From assembly GCF_001746295.1 (NCBI RefSeq), contig NZ_MJAH01000022.1:1-64000 (forward strand): a DNA stretch of 64,000 bases, given 5' to 3'. The notes under the pieces are model-generated. The model was not told the origin of the DNA and did no database searches. It worked only from the letters and a program-made list of their open reading frames with translations. The position numbers were made by a program, and so were the translations under genes. This DNA comes from Streptomyces sp. LUP47B (GTDB taxonomy: Bacteria; Actinomycetota; Actinomycetes; Streptomycetales; Streptomycetaceae). Shown piece by piece: positions 41,755-50,580 of this stretch. Every line of letters starts with the position of its first letter. Position 1 is the first letter of the stretch.

Positions 41755-42876
41755 ATGTTTCCAGCCGCCGCCGACGCAGTCCCCCGTCCGCGCTCGCCGC
41801 AGGACCCGCCGCCCGCCAAGCAGCGCGACGCCTTCTTCGACAACGCCAAGTACCTGGCGATCGTCCTGGTGGCCGTCGCGCACTCCTGGGAGCCGCTCAA
41901 GGGCGACAGCCGGATCCTGGAGGGCGTGTACACGGTCGTGTACTCGTTCCACATGCCGGCGTTCATCGTCATCTCCGGCTTCTTCTCCCGCAGTTTCGAC
42001 ATGCGCCCGGACCGGCTGCGGCGGCTGATCACCGGTGTCGTCGTGCCGTACGTCCTCTTCGAGACGGCGTACTCCCTCTTCAAGCGCTACGCCGACCACG
42101 ATCCGGGCATGGACATCAGCCTCCTGGACCCGTGGTTCCTGACCTGGTTCCTGGTGGCGCTGTTCATCTGGCGGCTGACCACGCCGATCTGGCAGTTGGT
42201 GCGGTGGCCGCTGCCGCTCGCGCTCGGCATCGCGATGCTGGCGTCCGTGACCCCGGACATCGGTGACGACCTGGACCTCCAGCGGGTGCTGCAGTTCCTG
42301 CCGTACTTCGTGCTCGGCCTGGTCATGAAGCCCGAGCACTTCCGCAGGGTGCGGCGCCGCTCGATGCGGATCGCGGCGGTCCCGGTGTTCGCGACGGCCC
42401 TCGCCGTCGGCTGGTGGGCGGTGCCGCGCATGAACACCGAGTGGTTCTACCACCGCAACGCCGCCCAGGAGATGGGCGCGCCCTGGTGGACGGGGCCGGT
42501 CATGGTGCTGGCCATGTTCGGCAGTTCGCTGCTGCTGACGGCCTGTTTCTTCGCCTGGGTGCCGGGTCGGCGGATGTGGTTCACCGCGCTCGGCGCGGGC
42601 ACGCTGTACGGCTATCTGCTGCACGGCTTCCTCATCAAGGGCGCGGGTTTCGCGGGCTGGTTCGACCACGCCTGGCTGCACGGGCCGCTCGGCGAGCTCT
42701 TCGTGAGCGCCCTGGCGGCGATCGCCGTCACCCTGCTGTGCACCTCGCCGGTGCGCCGGGTCTTCCGGTTCGCGATGGAGCCCGACATGAACTGGGCGTT
42801 CAGGAAGGACACCGGCGACGTGCCCCGGGTCCGTGAAAGGACGATGACGGCTCCTCGCGAGAAGGTCGACGCCTAG
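41755..42876 (+). CDS. Acyltransferase family 3 membrane protein
   Basis: About 373 residues with ten or so transmembrane helices. The N-terminal segment DAFFDNAKYLAIVLVAVAHSW and HMPAFIVISGFFSR (about 64-77) are typical of acyltransferase_3/OafA-type enzymes, with His and Arg residues (RPDRLRRLITGVVVPY) that belong to the active-site cluster. Members O-acetylate cell-surface sugars, exopolysaccharides or antibiotics. Start is uncertain between the GTG at 41746 and the ATG at 41755; no upstream purine-rich site is convincing. It ends convergently with the HD-domain gene, the two stops overlapping by 4 bp. Confidence 0.8.
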   Translation: MFPAAADAVPRPRSPQDPPPAKQRDAFFDNAKYLAIVLVAVAHSWEPLKGDSRILEGVYTVVYSFHMPAFIVISGFFSRSFDMRPDRLRRLITGVVVPYVLFETAYSLFKRYADHDPGMDISLLDPWFLTWFLVALFIWRLTTPIWQLVRWPLPLALGIAMLASVTPDIGDDLDLQRVLQFLPYFVLGLVMKPEHFRRVRRRSMRIAAVPVFATALAVGWWAVPRMNTEWFYHRNAAQEMGAPWWTGPVMVLAMFGSSLLLTACFFAWVPGRRMWFTALGAGTLYGYLLHGFLIKGAGFAGWFDHAWLHGPLGELFVSALAAIAVTLLCTSPVRRVFRFAMEPDMNWAFRKDTGDVPRVRERTMTAPREKVDA

Positions 42877-43331
42877 ACAGAATCCCGGCTCAGACCGAGA
42901 AGCGCGCGCATTCCCGCGTACTTCTCGGTCAGTCGTTTTCTCGTCACCTCGTCCAGGACCGCCAGGCGCGCCGGGTCCGCGTTGTGCGCCAGGTCGGACT
43001 CCTTCACCAGTAGCGCGCCCGGCGTCGCCAGAATGCGCTGGGCGTACGCCTCGGGTGGCTCCCCGGCCCGCTTGGTGACGGCGAGCACGATGTCCTTCGT
43101 ACGGCGGCTCAGCGCGGCCTGGTCGAGCCATTGCGCGGAGAGCGCGTCGTCCTCGACGGAGTCGTGCAGCCAGGCCGCCGCGATCTGCTCGTCGTCGCCG
43201 CCACGCGCGCGTACGCCCTCGGCGACGGCCCGCAGGTGTTCGGCGTAGGGCCGACCCGCCTTGTCCCTCTGGCCCTCGTGCGCGGCGCGGGCAAGGGCCT
43301 CGACTTCGGCCAGGGTCAACTCGTCGGTCAT
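42873..43331 (-). CDS. HD domain hydrolase, (p)ppGpp hydrolase-like
   Basis: A 152-residue HD protein: AHEGQRDKAGRPYAEHLRAVAEGV then IAAAWLHDSVEDDA (His-Asp at about 56-57), then a Lys-rich helix and LLVKESDLAHNADPARL containing the distal Asp and the N-A-D. This pattern matches RelA/SpoT-type and MESH1-type single-domain pyrophosphohydrolases; the H-D plus D-N residues bind Mn2+. Hydrolysis of (p)ppGpp is plausible but substrate is not proven by sequence. The ATG at 43331 gives the family start (ELTLAEVEALARAAHEGQ). Confidence 0.8.
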   Translation of the reverse strand: MTDELTLAEVEALARAAHEGQRDKAGRPYAEHLRAVAEGVRARGGDDEQIAAAWLHDSVEDDALSAQWLDQAALSRRTKDIVLAVTKRAGEPPEAYAQRILATPGALLVKESDLAHNADPARLAVLDEVTRKRLTEKYAGMRALLGLSRDSV

Positions 43332-43381
43332 GCCTCCAGTGTCGTCCACGGCTCCAGCCGTGTTCCCACCCGGAGTCCTGG

Positions 43382-44563
43382 TCAGCGCGGAACGGCCTGG
43401 GCCGTAGGGCCTTCCCGGCAGATCAGCAGCAGCGCGCGGTCGTCGTTGACGTCCTTCGCGACCGCCTCGATCAGGTGCCACGCGGCACCGTGGAAGCCGC
43501 CCGCCACATAACGGTCGGCCTCGCCCGTCAGGCGGTCGATGCCCTCCACTATGTCCCGGTCGGACGTCTCGACCAGTCCGTCGGTGAAGAGCATCAGCAC
43601 GTCACCGGGCCGGAGCGAGCCCTTCACCGGGTCGAACTGGGCGCCGTCGTAGACCCCGAGGAGCGGGCCCTCCGCGGCCTTCTCCTCCCACCGGCCGCTG
43701 CCCGCGCTGAGCTGCAGCCCCGGCGGATGGCCGGCCGAGTAGAGCTCGTAGTCGCCGGAGTCGAGGTCCAGGACCAGGTGGATCGAGGTCGCGAAACCCT
43801 CGTCCCAGTCCTGGCGGAGCAGGTAGCCGTTCGCGGCGGGCAGGAAGGCGTGCGGGGGCAGCGAACCCAGCAGGCCGCCGAACGCCCCCGACAGCAGCAG
43901 CGCACGCGAGCCCGCGTCCATGCCCTTCCCGGAGACGTCCGTCAGGACGACCTCCATCGTCCGGCCGCCGTTGGTACGGGCCGCGACGACGAAGTCACCG
44001 GAGAACGACTGCCCGCCCGCGGGACGCAGCGCCATCTCCCGGTGCCAGCCCTGCGGCAGCAGCGGCAGCTTGCTCTGCACCCGGATGCGCTCCCGCAGGT
44101 CGAACAGCATGGTGCCGCCGCGCCGCCAGGGCACACCGACCCGGCTGCGGAACTGGGCGATCAGCAGGCCGAAGAAGCCGCAGGCGGCCACGACCAGGAC
44201 CACGCCCGGGGTGACCCGGGACGGCCCCTCGGTGTACGGCCCCAGTTGCACCGACTCCACGATCAGGGCCGTCGCCGCCGCCGCGTACAGGCCGAGCAGG
44301 CTCGCCGGGCGCAGCAGCAGTCCGCCGGCGACGATCGGCAGGACCAGCGCGGCCGGTGAGCACCACACCGAGTTCATCAAAGTAATGGCCGCGATCACCG
44401 GGACGGTCATCAGCAGACCGGCCAGCGCGACCCAGTCCGAGCCGTCGCCGCGGAAGTAGTCCACGGCACTTCTGCGCAGGCCGACGCGGACCCGGTGCCA
44501 CTGCATCCTCAACCGGGCCGTGAACGTCTCGGCTTCCGCGCGCCGCTCTCGTCCTGCTGCCAT
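43382..44563 (-). CDS. Membrane-anchored SpoIIE/PP2C-type protein phosphatase
   Basis: A 393-residue protein. A basic cytoplasmic start is followed by four or five transmembrane segments in residues ~45-130 (WVALAGLLMTVPVIAAITLMN; ALVLPIVAGGLLLRPASLLGLYAAAATALIVESV; GVVLVVAACGFFGLLIAQF) and a cytosolic PP2C_SIG domain from about 165 (GGQSFSGDFVVAAR, VLTDVSGKGMDAGSRALLLSGAFGG, YSAGHPPGLQL, LLGVYDG, GDVLMLFTDGLVETSDRD). The metal-binding aspartates S-G-D, D-V-S-G-K-G and D-G-L are present. It probably dephosphorylates an anti-sigma-factor antagonist; no such partner lies nearby. Streptomycetes have dozens of these. Confidence 0.88.
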   Translation of the reverse strand: MAAGRERRAEAETFTARLRMQWHRVRVGLRRSAVDYFRGDGSDWVALAGLLMTVPVIAAITLMNSVWCSPAALVLPIVAGGLLLRPASLLGLYAAAATALIVESVQLGPYTEGPSRVTPGVVLVVAACGFFGLLIAQFRSRVGVPWRRGGTMLFDLRERIRVQSKLPLLPQGWHREMALRPAGGQSFSGDFVVAARTNGGRTMEVVLTDVSGKGMDAGSRALLLSGAFGGLLGSLPPHAFLPAANGYLLRQDWDEGFATSIHLVLDLDSGDYELYSAGHPPGLQLSAGSGRWEEKAAEGPLLGVYDGAQFDPVKGSLRPGDVLMLFTDGLVETSDRDIVEGIDRLTGEADRYVAGGFHGAAWHLIEAVAKDVNDDRALLLICREGPTAQAVPR

Positions 44564-44732
44564 TAGTTCGGGACCTTATCCGTCGAACCCCCTGCTTGGC
44601 ACAGGAGGTACGACTTGTCCCCCGTGCGAGGTTCAACTTCACAGTCTCCGGCGGGCCGTACGCGCCCCGGTCCGCGACGGGTACCGGGGAAATTCCCTCG
44701 CTCGTCCCGCAATGCCCTGGTAGGCATGGTTC

Positions 44733-45962
44733 ATGGGGACTGACTTGCGGGTGCTTCGGCAGGACGAATGGGACGAGTGGTACGGCAACCTGATCCGCGC
44801 CTTCGGCGGGGTCCCGGAGTCGGCCGACGAACGGGAGCTGTGGCGTGAGCTCACCGAGCGCGACCGCTCCATCGGCGCCTGGGACGGCGAGCGGTGCGTG
44901 GGCACGGCGGGGGCGTTCGGCTTCCGGATGACCGTGCCGGGCGGCGCCTCCGTGCCCACCGCCGGCGTCACCATGGTGGGCGTGGCCGGCACGCACCGGC
45001 GGCGCGGGGTGCTGACCTCGATGATGCGGCGCCAGCTGGACGACGTACGGTCCTGGGGCGAGCCGCTGGCCGTGCTCACGGCCTCCGAGCCGGTGATCTA
45101 CGGCCGGTTCGGGTACGGCGCCGCCACCTACCACGTCAACGCCGACATCGACACGACCCGGGTGCGGCTGTCCGTGCCGCCCGGCACCGACGACGTACGG
45201 CTGCGGTACGCGGCGCCCGCCGACGTGCTCGACGCGTGCGAGGCGGTGTACGCCCGGCTCGTGCCGGGGCGGCCCGGGATGATCGCCCGGGTCCCCGGCT
45301 GGGAGCGGCTGTGGCTGCTCGACCCGGAGAGCGACCGGGGCGGCGCCTCACCGCTGCAGTGCGTGGTCGCGGAGCGGGACGGGGAGGTCGTGGGGTTCGT
45401 GCGGTACCGGGTCAAGGCGGACTGGGAGCCGGCCGGGCCCAAGGGCACGGTGATGGTCTCCGACCTGGAGGCGCTGGATCCGGCCACGCACGGCGCGCTG
45501 TGGCGGTTCCTGTTCGACCTCGACCTCACCTCGCGGATCGACGTGCGGCGGCGGCCTGTTGACGAGGCCTGGCAGTACCTCGTCTCCGACGTCCGACGCT
45601 GTTCGCTGCTGGTGCGGGACTCGCTGCATGTGCGGCTGGTGGACGTCGGGGCCGCGCTGGAGGCGCGGACGTATCAGACGCCGGTGGACGTCGTGTTGGA
45701 GGTCGAGGACTCCTTCTGCCCCTGGAACTCCGGGCGTTGGCGGCTCAGCGGGGACGCGAAGGGCGCGTCGTGCGACCGTACGACGGACCCGGCCGATCTC
45801 GCCCTGTCCGTAAAGGAGTTGGCGGCGGCCTATCTCGGCGGCGTGAGCCTCGCCTCGCTGGCGGGGGCCGGGCTGGTGCGGGAGCTACGGCAGGGTGCGC
45901 TGGCCGAGGCAGCGGTTGGCTTCGGGTCGGCGGTGGCGCCCTGGCTGCCGCACGGGTTCTAG
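44733..45962 (+). CDS. GNAT family acetyltransferase, Eis-like
   Basis: A 409-residue protein with the Eis layout: an N-terminal GNAT domain (GVTMVGVAGTHRRRGVLTSMMRRQL, acetyl-CoA motif R-R-R-G-V at about 88-92), a second GNAT-like domain (KGTVMVSDLEALDPATHGALWRFLFDLDL) and a C-terminal SCP2-like domain ending in VAPWLPHGF. Mycobacterial Eis acetylates aminoglycosides and proteins, and the length, domain order and C-terminal free carboxylate segment are comparable. Aminoglycoside specificity is not predicted. It is divergent from the SpoIIE phosphatase and convergent with the DNA glycosylase. Confidence 0.82.
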   Translation: MGTDLRVLRQDEWDEWYGNLIRAFGGVPESADERELWRELTERDRSIGAWDGERCVGTAGAFGFRMTVPGGASVPTAGVTMVGVAGTHRRRGVLTSMMRRQLDDVRSWGEPLAVLTASEPVIYGRFGYGAATYHVNADIDTTRVRLSVPPGTDDVRLRYAAPADVLDACEAVYARLVPGRPGMIARVPGWERLWLLDPESDRGGASPLQCVVAERDGEVVGFVRYRVKADWEPAGPKGTVMVSDLEALDPATHGALWRFLFDLDLTSRIDVRRRPVDEAWQYLVSDVRRCSLLVRDSLHVRLVDVGAALEARTYQTPVDVVLEVEDSFCPWNSGRWRLSGDAKGASCDRTTDPADLALSVKELAAAYLGGVSLASLAGAGLVRELRQGALAEAAVGFGSAVAPWLPHGF

Positions 45963-45969
45963 GCCCCGC

Positions 45970-46779
45970 TCAGGGTCTCTGGCAGGCCGGGCACCAGAAG
46001 AGGTTGCGGGCGGCGAGATCGGCGGTGCGGATCTCGCCGCCACAGATGTGGCAGGGCAGGTCGGCCCTGCGGTACACGTAGACCTCGCCGCCGTGGTCGT
46101 CGACGCGCGGCGGGCGGCCCATCGCCTCCGGGGTGTGCTCGGGGCGGACGGTGTCGATGCGGTTGTTCCGCACGCCCTCGCGCATGAGCTCGACGAGGTC
46201 TGCCCAGATCGCGTCCCACTCGGCGGGGGTGACGTCCTTGCCCGCGCGGTACGGGTCGACGCGGTGCCGGAAGAGGACCTCCGCCCGGTAGACGTTGCCC
46301 ACGCCCGCGATGACCTTCTGGTCCATCAGGAGGGCGGCGATCGTCGTACGGCTGCGGGAGATGCGCCGGTACGCGTCCCGCGGGTCGGCGTCCTCGCGGA
46401 GGGGGTCCGGGCCGAGGCGGTCGTGTATCGACCGTTTCTCGGTGGGGGTGATCAGGGCGCAGGTCGTGGGGCCGCGGAGGTCGACGTACGCCGTGGTGTT
46501 CGCGAGGCGGAGACGGACCGTGTCGGTGGGCGGGGGTGCGGGCGCCGCGCCGAAGGTGACCTTGCCGAAGAGGCCGAGATGGATGTGGACCCAGTCGGTG
46601 TCGCGGAAGCCGAGGAAGAGGTGTTTGCCGTGGGCCTCGGTGTGGGTGAGTTCGGCGCCGGTGAGGAGGGCGGTGGCGTCCGAGAACTTGCCCTGGGGGC
46701 TGGTGACGCGGGGTTTCGTGCCGGCGAAGGCTTCGGCGTAGTCCTGTGCCAGGCGGTGGATGGTGTGCCCCTCAGGCAC
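45970..46779 (-). CDS. Fpg/Nei family DNA glycosylase/AP lyase (Nei1-like)
   Basis: A 269-residue base-excision repair enzyme. The N-terminal Pro2 nucleophile and Glu3 are present (MPEGHTIHRLAQ), and the H2TH domain (VIAGVGNVYRAEVLFRH) lies in the middle. The C-terminal zinc finger is complete, CHIC near residue 239 and CPAC near 263. The short V-E-x-x-x type N-terminal segment and GKHLFLGF indicate the actinobacterial Nei1 group, which removes oxidised pyrimidines. It follows rpiB on the same strand after 160 bp. Confidence 0.88.
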   Translation of the reverse strand: MPEGHTIHRLAQDYAEAFAGTKPRVTSPQGKFSDATALLTGAELTHTEAHGKHLFLGFRDTDWVHIHLGLFGKVTFGAAPAPPPTDTVRLRLANTTAYVDLRGPTTCALITPTEKRSIHDRLGPDPLREDADPRDAYRRISRSRTTIAALLMDQKVIAGVGNVYRAEVLFRHRVDPYRAGKDVTPAEWDAIWADLVELMREGVRNNRIDTVRPEHTPEAMGRPPRVDDHGGEVYVYRRADLPCHICGGEIRTADLAARNLFWCPACQRP

Positions 46780-46855
46780 GGTGGCTCCTTCTTCGGCTGC
46801 GGGTGGGCGGCGGCCCGGAGGTTTTTCGCCCCCGCCGCCCCTACCCGTCCCGTCC

Positions 46856-46907
46856 TCCAGGGGCTGCCGCCCCTTCGACCCGCTCCCAAGGGGCTCCGCC
46901 CCCTGGA
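46856..46907. repeat. GC-rich palindromic repeat of the streptomycete REP type / rpiB terminator
   Basis: TCCAGGGG (46856-46863) pairs with CCCCTGGA (46900-46907); inside are GGGCTGCCGCCCC and GGGGCTCCGCCCCC, each foldable. Sequences of this look are dispersed in many Streptomyces genomes between genes. It lies downstream of rpiB and upstream of the Nei gene. Confidence 0.5.
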
Positions 46908-46942
46908 CCCCCGCTCCTCAAACGCCGGAGGGGCTGGTTTTG

Positions 46943-47428
46943 CTACTGCTGGGGGTGGTGTGCCGGGATCGGGGGCAGGTCGCCCGTCGTCTCGTAGTCG
47001 GACAGCATGTCGATGCGGCGCTGGTGGCGCTCGTCGCCCGAGAACGGCGTCGCGAGGAAGGTCTCGACGAACTTCGTCGCCTCCTCCGTGGTGTGCATGC
47101 GAGCGCCCACCGCGATGACGTTGGCGTTGTTGTGCTGGCGGCCCAGCGACGCGGTCTCCTCGCTCCAGGCGAGGGACGCCCGGACGCCCTTGACCTTGTT
47201 CGCCGCGATCTGCTCACCGTTGCCGGAGCCGCCGATCACGACGCCGAGGGCCTCGGGGTCGGCGGCCGTGCGCTCGGCGGCGCGGAGGCAGAACGGCGGG
47301 TAGTCGTCCTGGGCGTCGTAGATGTGGGGGCCGCAGTCGACCGGATCGTGACCGGCCGCCTTGAGCCAGTCGACGAGGTGGTTCTTGAGTTCGAAGCCCG
47401 CATGGTCGGAGCCGAGATACACGCGCAT
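46943..47428 (-). CDS. rpiB: Ribose-5-phosphate isomerase B
   Basis: A 161-residue RpiB/LacAB-type isomerase interconverting ribose-5-phosphate and ribulose-5-phosphate. MRVYLGSDHAGFELK starts the family, and GGSGNGEQIAANK has Glu72 at the position used as catalytic base in the mycobacterial enzyme (the E. coli type uses Cys here). QHNNANVIAVGARM is the sugar-phosphate-binding region. The ATG at 47428 is the family start; the frame upstream of it is not conserved. Confidence 0.93.
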   Translation of the reverse strand: MRVYLGSDHAGFELKNHLVDWLKAAGHDPVDCGPHIYDAQDDYPPFCLRAAERTAADPEALGVVIGGSGNGEQIAANKVKGVRASLAWSEETASLGRQHNNANVIAVGARMHTTEEATKFVETFLATPFSGDERHQRRIDMLSDYETTGDLPPIPAHHPQQ

Positions 47429-47632
47429 GGGATGAGTGTGACACGGCTGTTTCGGGGCAGCAGCCCCGGGTGTCGGCCAGGAAAATCGTGAACCCGACAA
47501 TGGAACCTCAAGCAAACCTCAAGTAACAATCTGGATTCAAAGGTTCACGAACTTCTTCGCCTCCGATTCACTGGACCGACCCGTACACCGCTCGTACGGG
47601 ATCCCCACACCCGGCACGAAGGAATTCCCCGT

Positions 47633-49060
47633 ATGACTGGTCTCCAGGCCGGACTCAAGAACCGTCACCTCTCGATGATCGCCATCGGCGGTGTCATCGG
47701 AGCGGGCCTTTTCGTGGGCTCCAGCTCCGGTATCGCCACCGCCGGACCGGGCATCCTGCTGTCGTACGCGCTCGTCGGCACGCTGGTCGTCCTCGTGATG
47801 CGGATGCTCGGTGAGATGTCCGCCGCGAATCCGAACTCCGGCTCGTTCTCGGCACACGCCGACCGGGCGCTCGGGCGCTGGGCCGGTTTCTCCATCGGCT
47901 GGCTGTACTGGTTCTTCTGGGTCGTCGTGCTCGCCGTCGAGGCGACCGCCGGTGCCAAGATCCTCGAAGGGTGGATACCCGCCGTACCGCAGTGGGGATG
48001 GGCGCTGATCGTGATGGTGGTGCTGACCGCCACCAACCTCGTCTCCGTCGGGTCCTACGGCGAGTTCGAGTTCTGGTTCGCCGGCATCAAGGTCGTGGCG
48101 ATCGGGGCGTTCATCGTCATCGGTCTGCTCGCCGTGTTCGGCGTCCTGCCCGGCGTCGACGCCGACCAGGCGGGGCTCTCCAACCTGACCGACCACAGCG
48201 GCTTCCTGCCCAACGGGCCCGGCGCCATCCTCACCGGTGTCCTGCTCGTCGTCTTCTCCTTCATGGGCAGCGAGATCGCGACGCTCGCCGCCGGTGAGTC
48301 GGAGGACCCGCAGCGGGCCGTGACCAAGTCGACCAACAGCATCATCTGGCGTATCGCGGTCTTCTACCTGGGATCCATCTTCGTCGTCGTCACGCTGATC
48401 CCGTGGGACTCCAAGTCCATCCAGGACAACGGTTCCTACGTCGCCGCGCTCGACTCCCTCGGGATCGCGCACGCCGGTCAGATCATGAACTTCATCGTGC
48501 TGACCTCGGTGCTGTCGTGTCTCAACTCCGGTCTCTACACGGCCTCCCGGATGGCCTTCTCGCTCGGCGAGCGGGGCGACGCGCCCAAGGCGTTCGCGCG
48601 GGTCAACGGCCGGGGTGTGCCGATGGCCGCGATCCTCGCGTCGGTGGTGTTCGGCTTCGTCGCCGTCTTCTTCAACTACCTCTCCCCCGACAAGATCTTC
48701 CTCTTCCTCGTCAACTCCTCCGGTGCCGTGGCCCTGTTCGTGTGGCTGGTCATCTGCTTCTCGCAGCTGCGGATGCGGAAGATCATCCAGGCCGAGGAGC
48801 CGGAGAAGCTGGTCGTGAAGATGTGGCTGTACCCGTATCTGACCTGGGCGACGGCCGCGTTGATCGTGTTCGTGCTCGGGTACATGCTGACCGACACGGA
48901 GCACGACGGGCGGGAGACCGTGCTGCTGTCGCTGCTCGTCGCTGCGGTGGTGCTGGTCATCGCCGTAGTCAAGGAGAAGGTCGGGCGCGGGCGGGCGACC
49001 GCCGCCTCGGCCGGTGGGGTGACGGACAAGGTCTCCGTCGGGTCAACTACGCAGCGCTAA
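47633..49060 (+). CDS. Amino-acid permease, APC superfamily
   Basis: A 475-residue transporter with 12 hydrophobic segments. The first helix region NRHLSMIAIGGVIGAGLFVGSS and GEMSAANPNSGSF (about 60-72) are the hallmarks of the amino-acid transporter (AAT) branch, including GabP, AnsP and proline-specific permeases. F-S-F-M-G-S-E-I (about 208-215) is the substrate-binding helix. Exact substrate is unknown. ATG at 47633 has AAGGAATT upstream. The C-terminal residues (SVGSTTQR) overlap the right boundary of the adjacent tnpB copy: the stop codon 49058-49060 coincides with the antisense tnpB stop, so the IS insertion may have altered the last codons. Confidence 0.85.
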   Translation: MTGLQAGLKNRHLSMIAIGGVIGAGLFVGSSSGIATAGPGILLSYALVGTLVVLVMRMLGEMSAANPNSGSFSAHADRALGRWAGFSIGWLYWFFWVVVLAVEATAGAKILEGWIPAVPQWGWALIVMVVLTATNLVSVGSYGEFEFWFAGIKVVAIGAFIVIGLLAVFGVLPGVDADQAGLSNLTDHSGFLPNGPGAILTGVLLVVFSFMGSEIATLAAGESEDPQRAVTKSTNSIIWRIAVFYLGSIFVVVTLIPWDSKSIQDNGSYVAALDSLGIAHAGQIMNFIVLTSVLSCLNSGLYTASRMAFSLGERGDAPKAFARVNGRGVPMAAILASVVFGFVAVFFNYLSPDKIFLFLVNSSGAVALFVWLVICFSQLRMRKIIQAEEPEKLVVKMWLYPYLTWATAALIVFVLGYMLTDTEHDGRETVLLSLLVAAVVLVIAVVKEKVGRGRATAASAGGVTDKVSVGSTTQR

Positions 49061-50332
49061 AGCGCCGGGCTTGCACAACGGGCGTCACTGGCGGTGATGC
49101 TGCGTTTGCGTCCAGTCCCGCCCCGGAGTGTCCGGGGCGGGGCAGGGGCCGTTGACTGGGCCCCGCGTCGCCACAACTCCCACGCTCTGGCGCGGATGTT
49201 GCGGGAGCTGTTGCGGTCTGCGTGATCAACGAATCCGCAGTTCCGGCACGCGAACCAGGCTTGCGAGACCCGGTTCGCCTGGTCGATGTGGCCGCATTCG
49301 GCGCAGGTGCGGGAGGTGTACGCCGGATCGACGTGCACCACCGGCACCCCCGCCCGGCGGGCCTTGTACGCGATGAACTGCCCCAGCTGGTGGAAAGACC
49401 AGCTGGAGTGAGTGGCCCTCCCCCACTGCCTAAAGGGCGTGGGAGGTACCCCCAGGCTTGCGAAGCCGTACCCGCTCGCGGATGCCCGTCAGATCTTCCA
49501 GGGCGATTCCGCGACCGGTGCGTTCTGCCTCGGCCACCACATGTTTCGCGATCTTGTGGTTGATGTCCTTCGCTCGTCGTGCTTCCTTGCGCCGCCGCTT
49601 CCTCAGCCGGCGCTTGGCGGACGGGGTGTTCTTCCTCTGCAGCTTCTTACGCAGGCCGCGCTCACGGGCGCGGATCCGGTTGAGCTCGCGCCCGGCCATG
49701 ATCTCGCCGTCCGAGGTCGTGGCGATGTTCACGATGCCCAGGTCGATCCCGAGAAAGTCCACCGGCTCGGTGTTCAAGGGTGCTTCGGGCACCTCGCAGG
49801 TGGCGTTCAGGAACCACATGCCGTCCCGCTCCAGCAGGTCGGACTCACCCCTGCGGTACAGAGCCAGGGTGGCCAGCTGCTCCGCAGAGACGGTGAACGC
49901 CACACTCTTGACCCGCCCGCCGGTGGTCCAGATCGATACCGTGCGGCCGGGGATTTGCCAGGACAGCATGCGGTCGTCGTAGGGCTGCGCGCCCTGCGGG
50001 CGGAAGACGACCGGCTTCTCGGCCGCCCGGCGGTAGCGCTTGGAGCCGGGCCTGCCGAGGTTTCCGGCCCTCAGGTTCCCCTTCAAGGTGGCGTACGCAT
50101 CACAGGTCTTCTTGATGACGTGCTGGGCTGCCTGCGCGCCCAGCCCCCAGCGCGACTTGACGGTGTCATAGGTGTGTCGGCGCAGGGCGAAGTTCTTGAA
50201 CTCACCGCGCGCGAAGGCCACCTCGCTCACCCAGGAGGCGGCCTCGTTGCAGGCGTGCAGGGTCGCCTCCAGTGCCGCCGCCTGCTCGGGCGTCGGCAGC
50301 AACTTGACCTGCACCACCAGCTTCACAAGCAC
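49057..50332 (-). pseudogene. tnpB: IS200/IS605-family TnpB (RNA-guided nuclease), disrupted
   Basis: A tnpB-type gene split into two frames. The first part (to a TAG at 49430-49432) has the basic N-terminal and helical domains (VKLLPTPEQAAALEATLHACN), the RuvC-I Asp (LGIDLGIVNIATTSDG) and the RuvC-II Glu (GRGIALEDLTGIRERV). The second part, in another frame, has the zinc ribbon (CAEC and CRNC) and the RuvC-III Asp (VDHADRNSSRNIRARA). The frames join perfectly (R-K-P ... A-T-H-S-S-W-S-F-H-Q-L-G-Q-F-I-A-Y-K) if a 37-nt palindromic insertion at about 49417-49455 is removed. No TnpA is nearby. The start is probably the GTG at 50332; an in-frame extension to 50407 covers the left-end hairpin. All catalytic residues survive, but no full-length protein can be made. 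Confidence 0.85.
49417..49455. repeat. REP-like palindrome inserted in tnpB
   Basis: A palindromic segment: on the minus strand CCTCCCAC, GCC, loop CTTTA, GGC, AGTGGGGGAGG, preceded by CTGGGGGTA. It interrupts the tnpB frame and brings a TAG stop. It has the form of small dispersed palindromes I know from other Streptomyces genomes. The exact insertion ends cannot be fixed by eye; the length must be 37 nt or another number leaving remainder 1 on division by 3. Confidence 0.75.
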
Positions 50333-50580
50333 CGAACGTACACACCCGCACGACAGCCCACCGCACGTTCGAAGTTGATCACCCGAACGAGTGATACACG
50401 GTCGCATGCCGCACCAGAGACCCGGCCGCTCCGCGGCTGGTCAGACATCATTGCGCTGCGGCGCCTTGCCCAGGATGCGATTCCTACGCCCGGGGTTCCT
50501 CGCGCGAAACAAGCTGAACAGGCCTGGGACCGGGGCCCCGTGGTGTATGCCGCGGGGCCCTTCTCGTGTGCATTGTGCGT

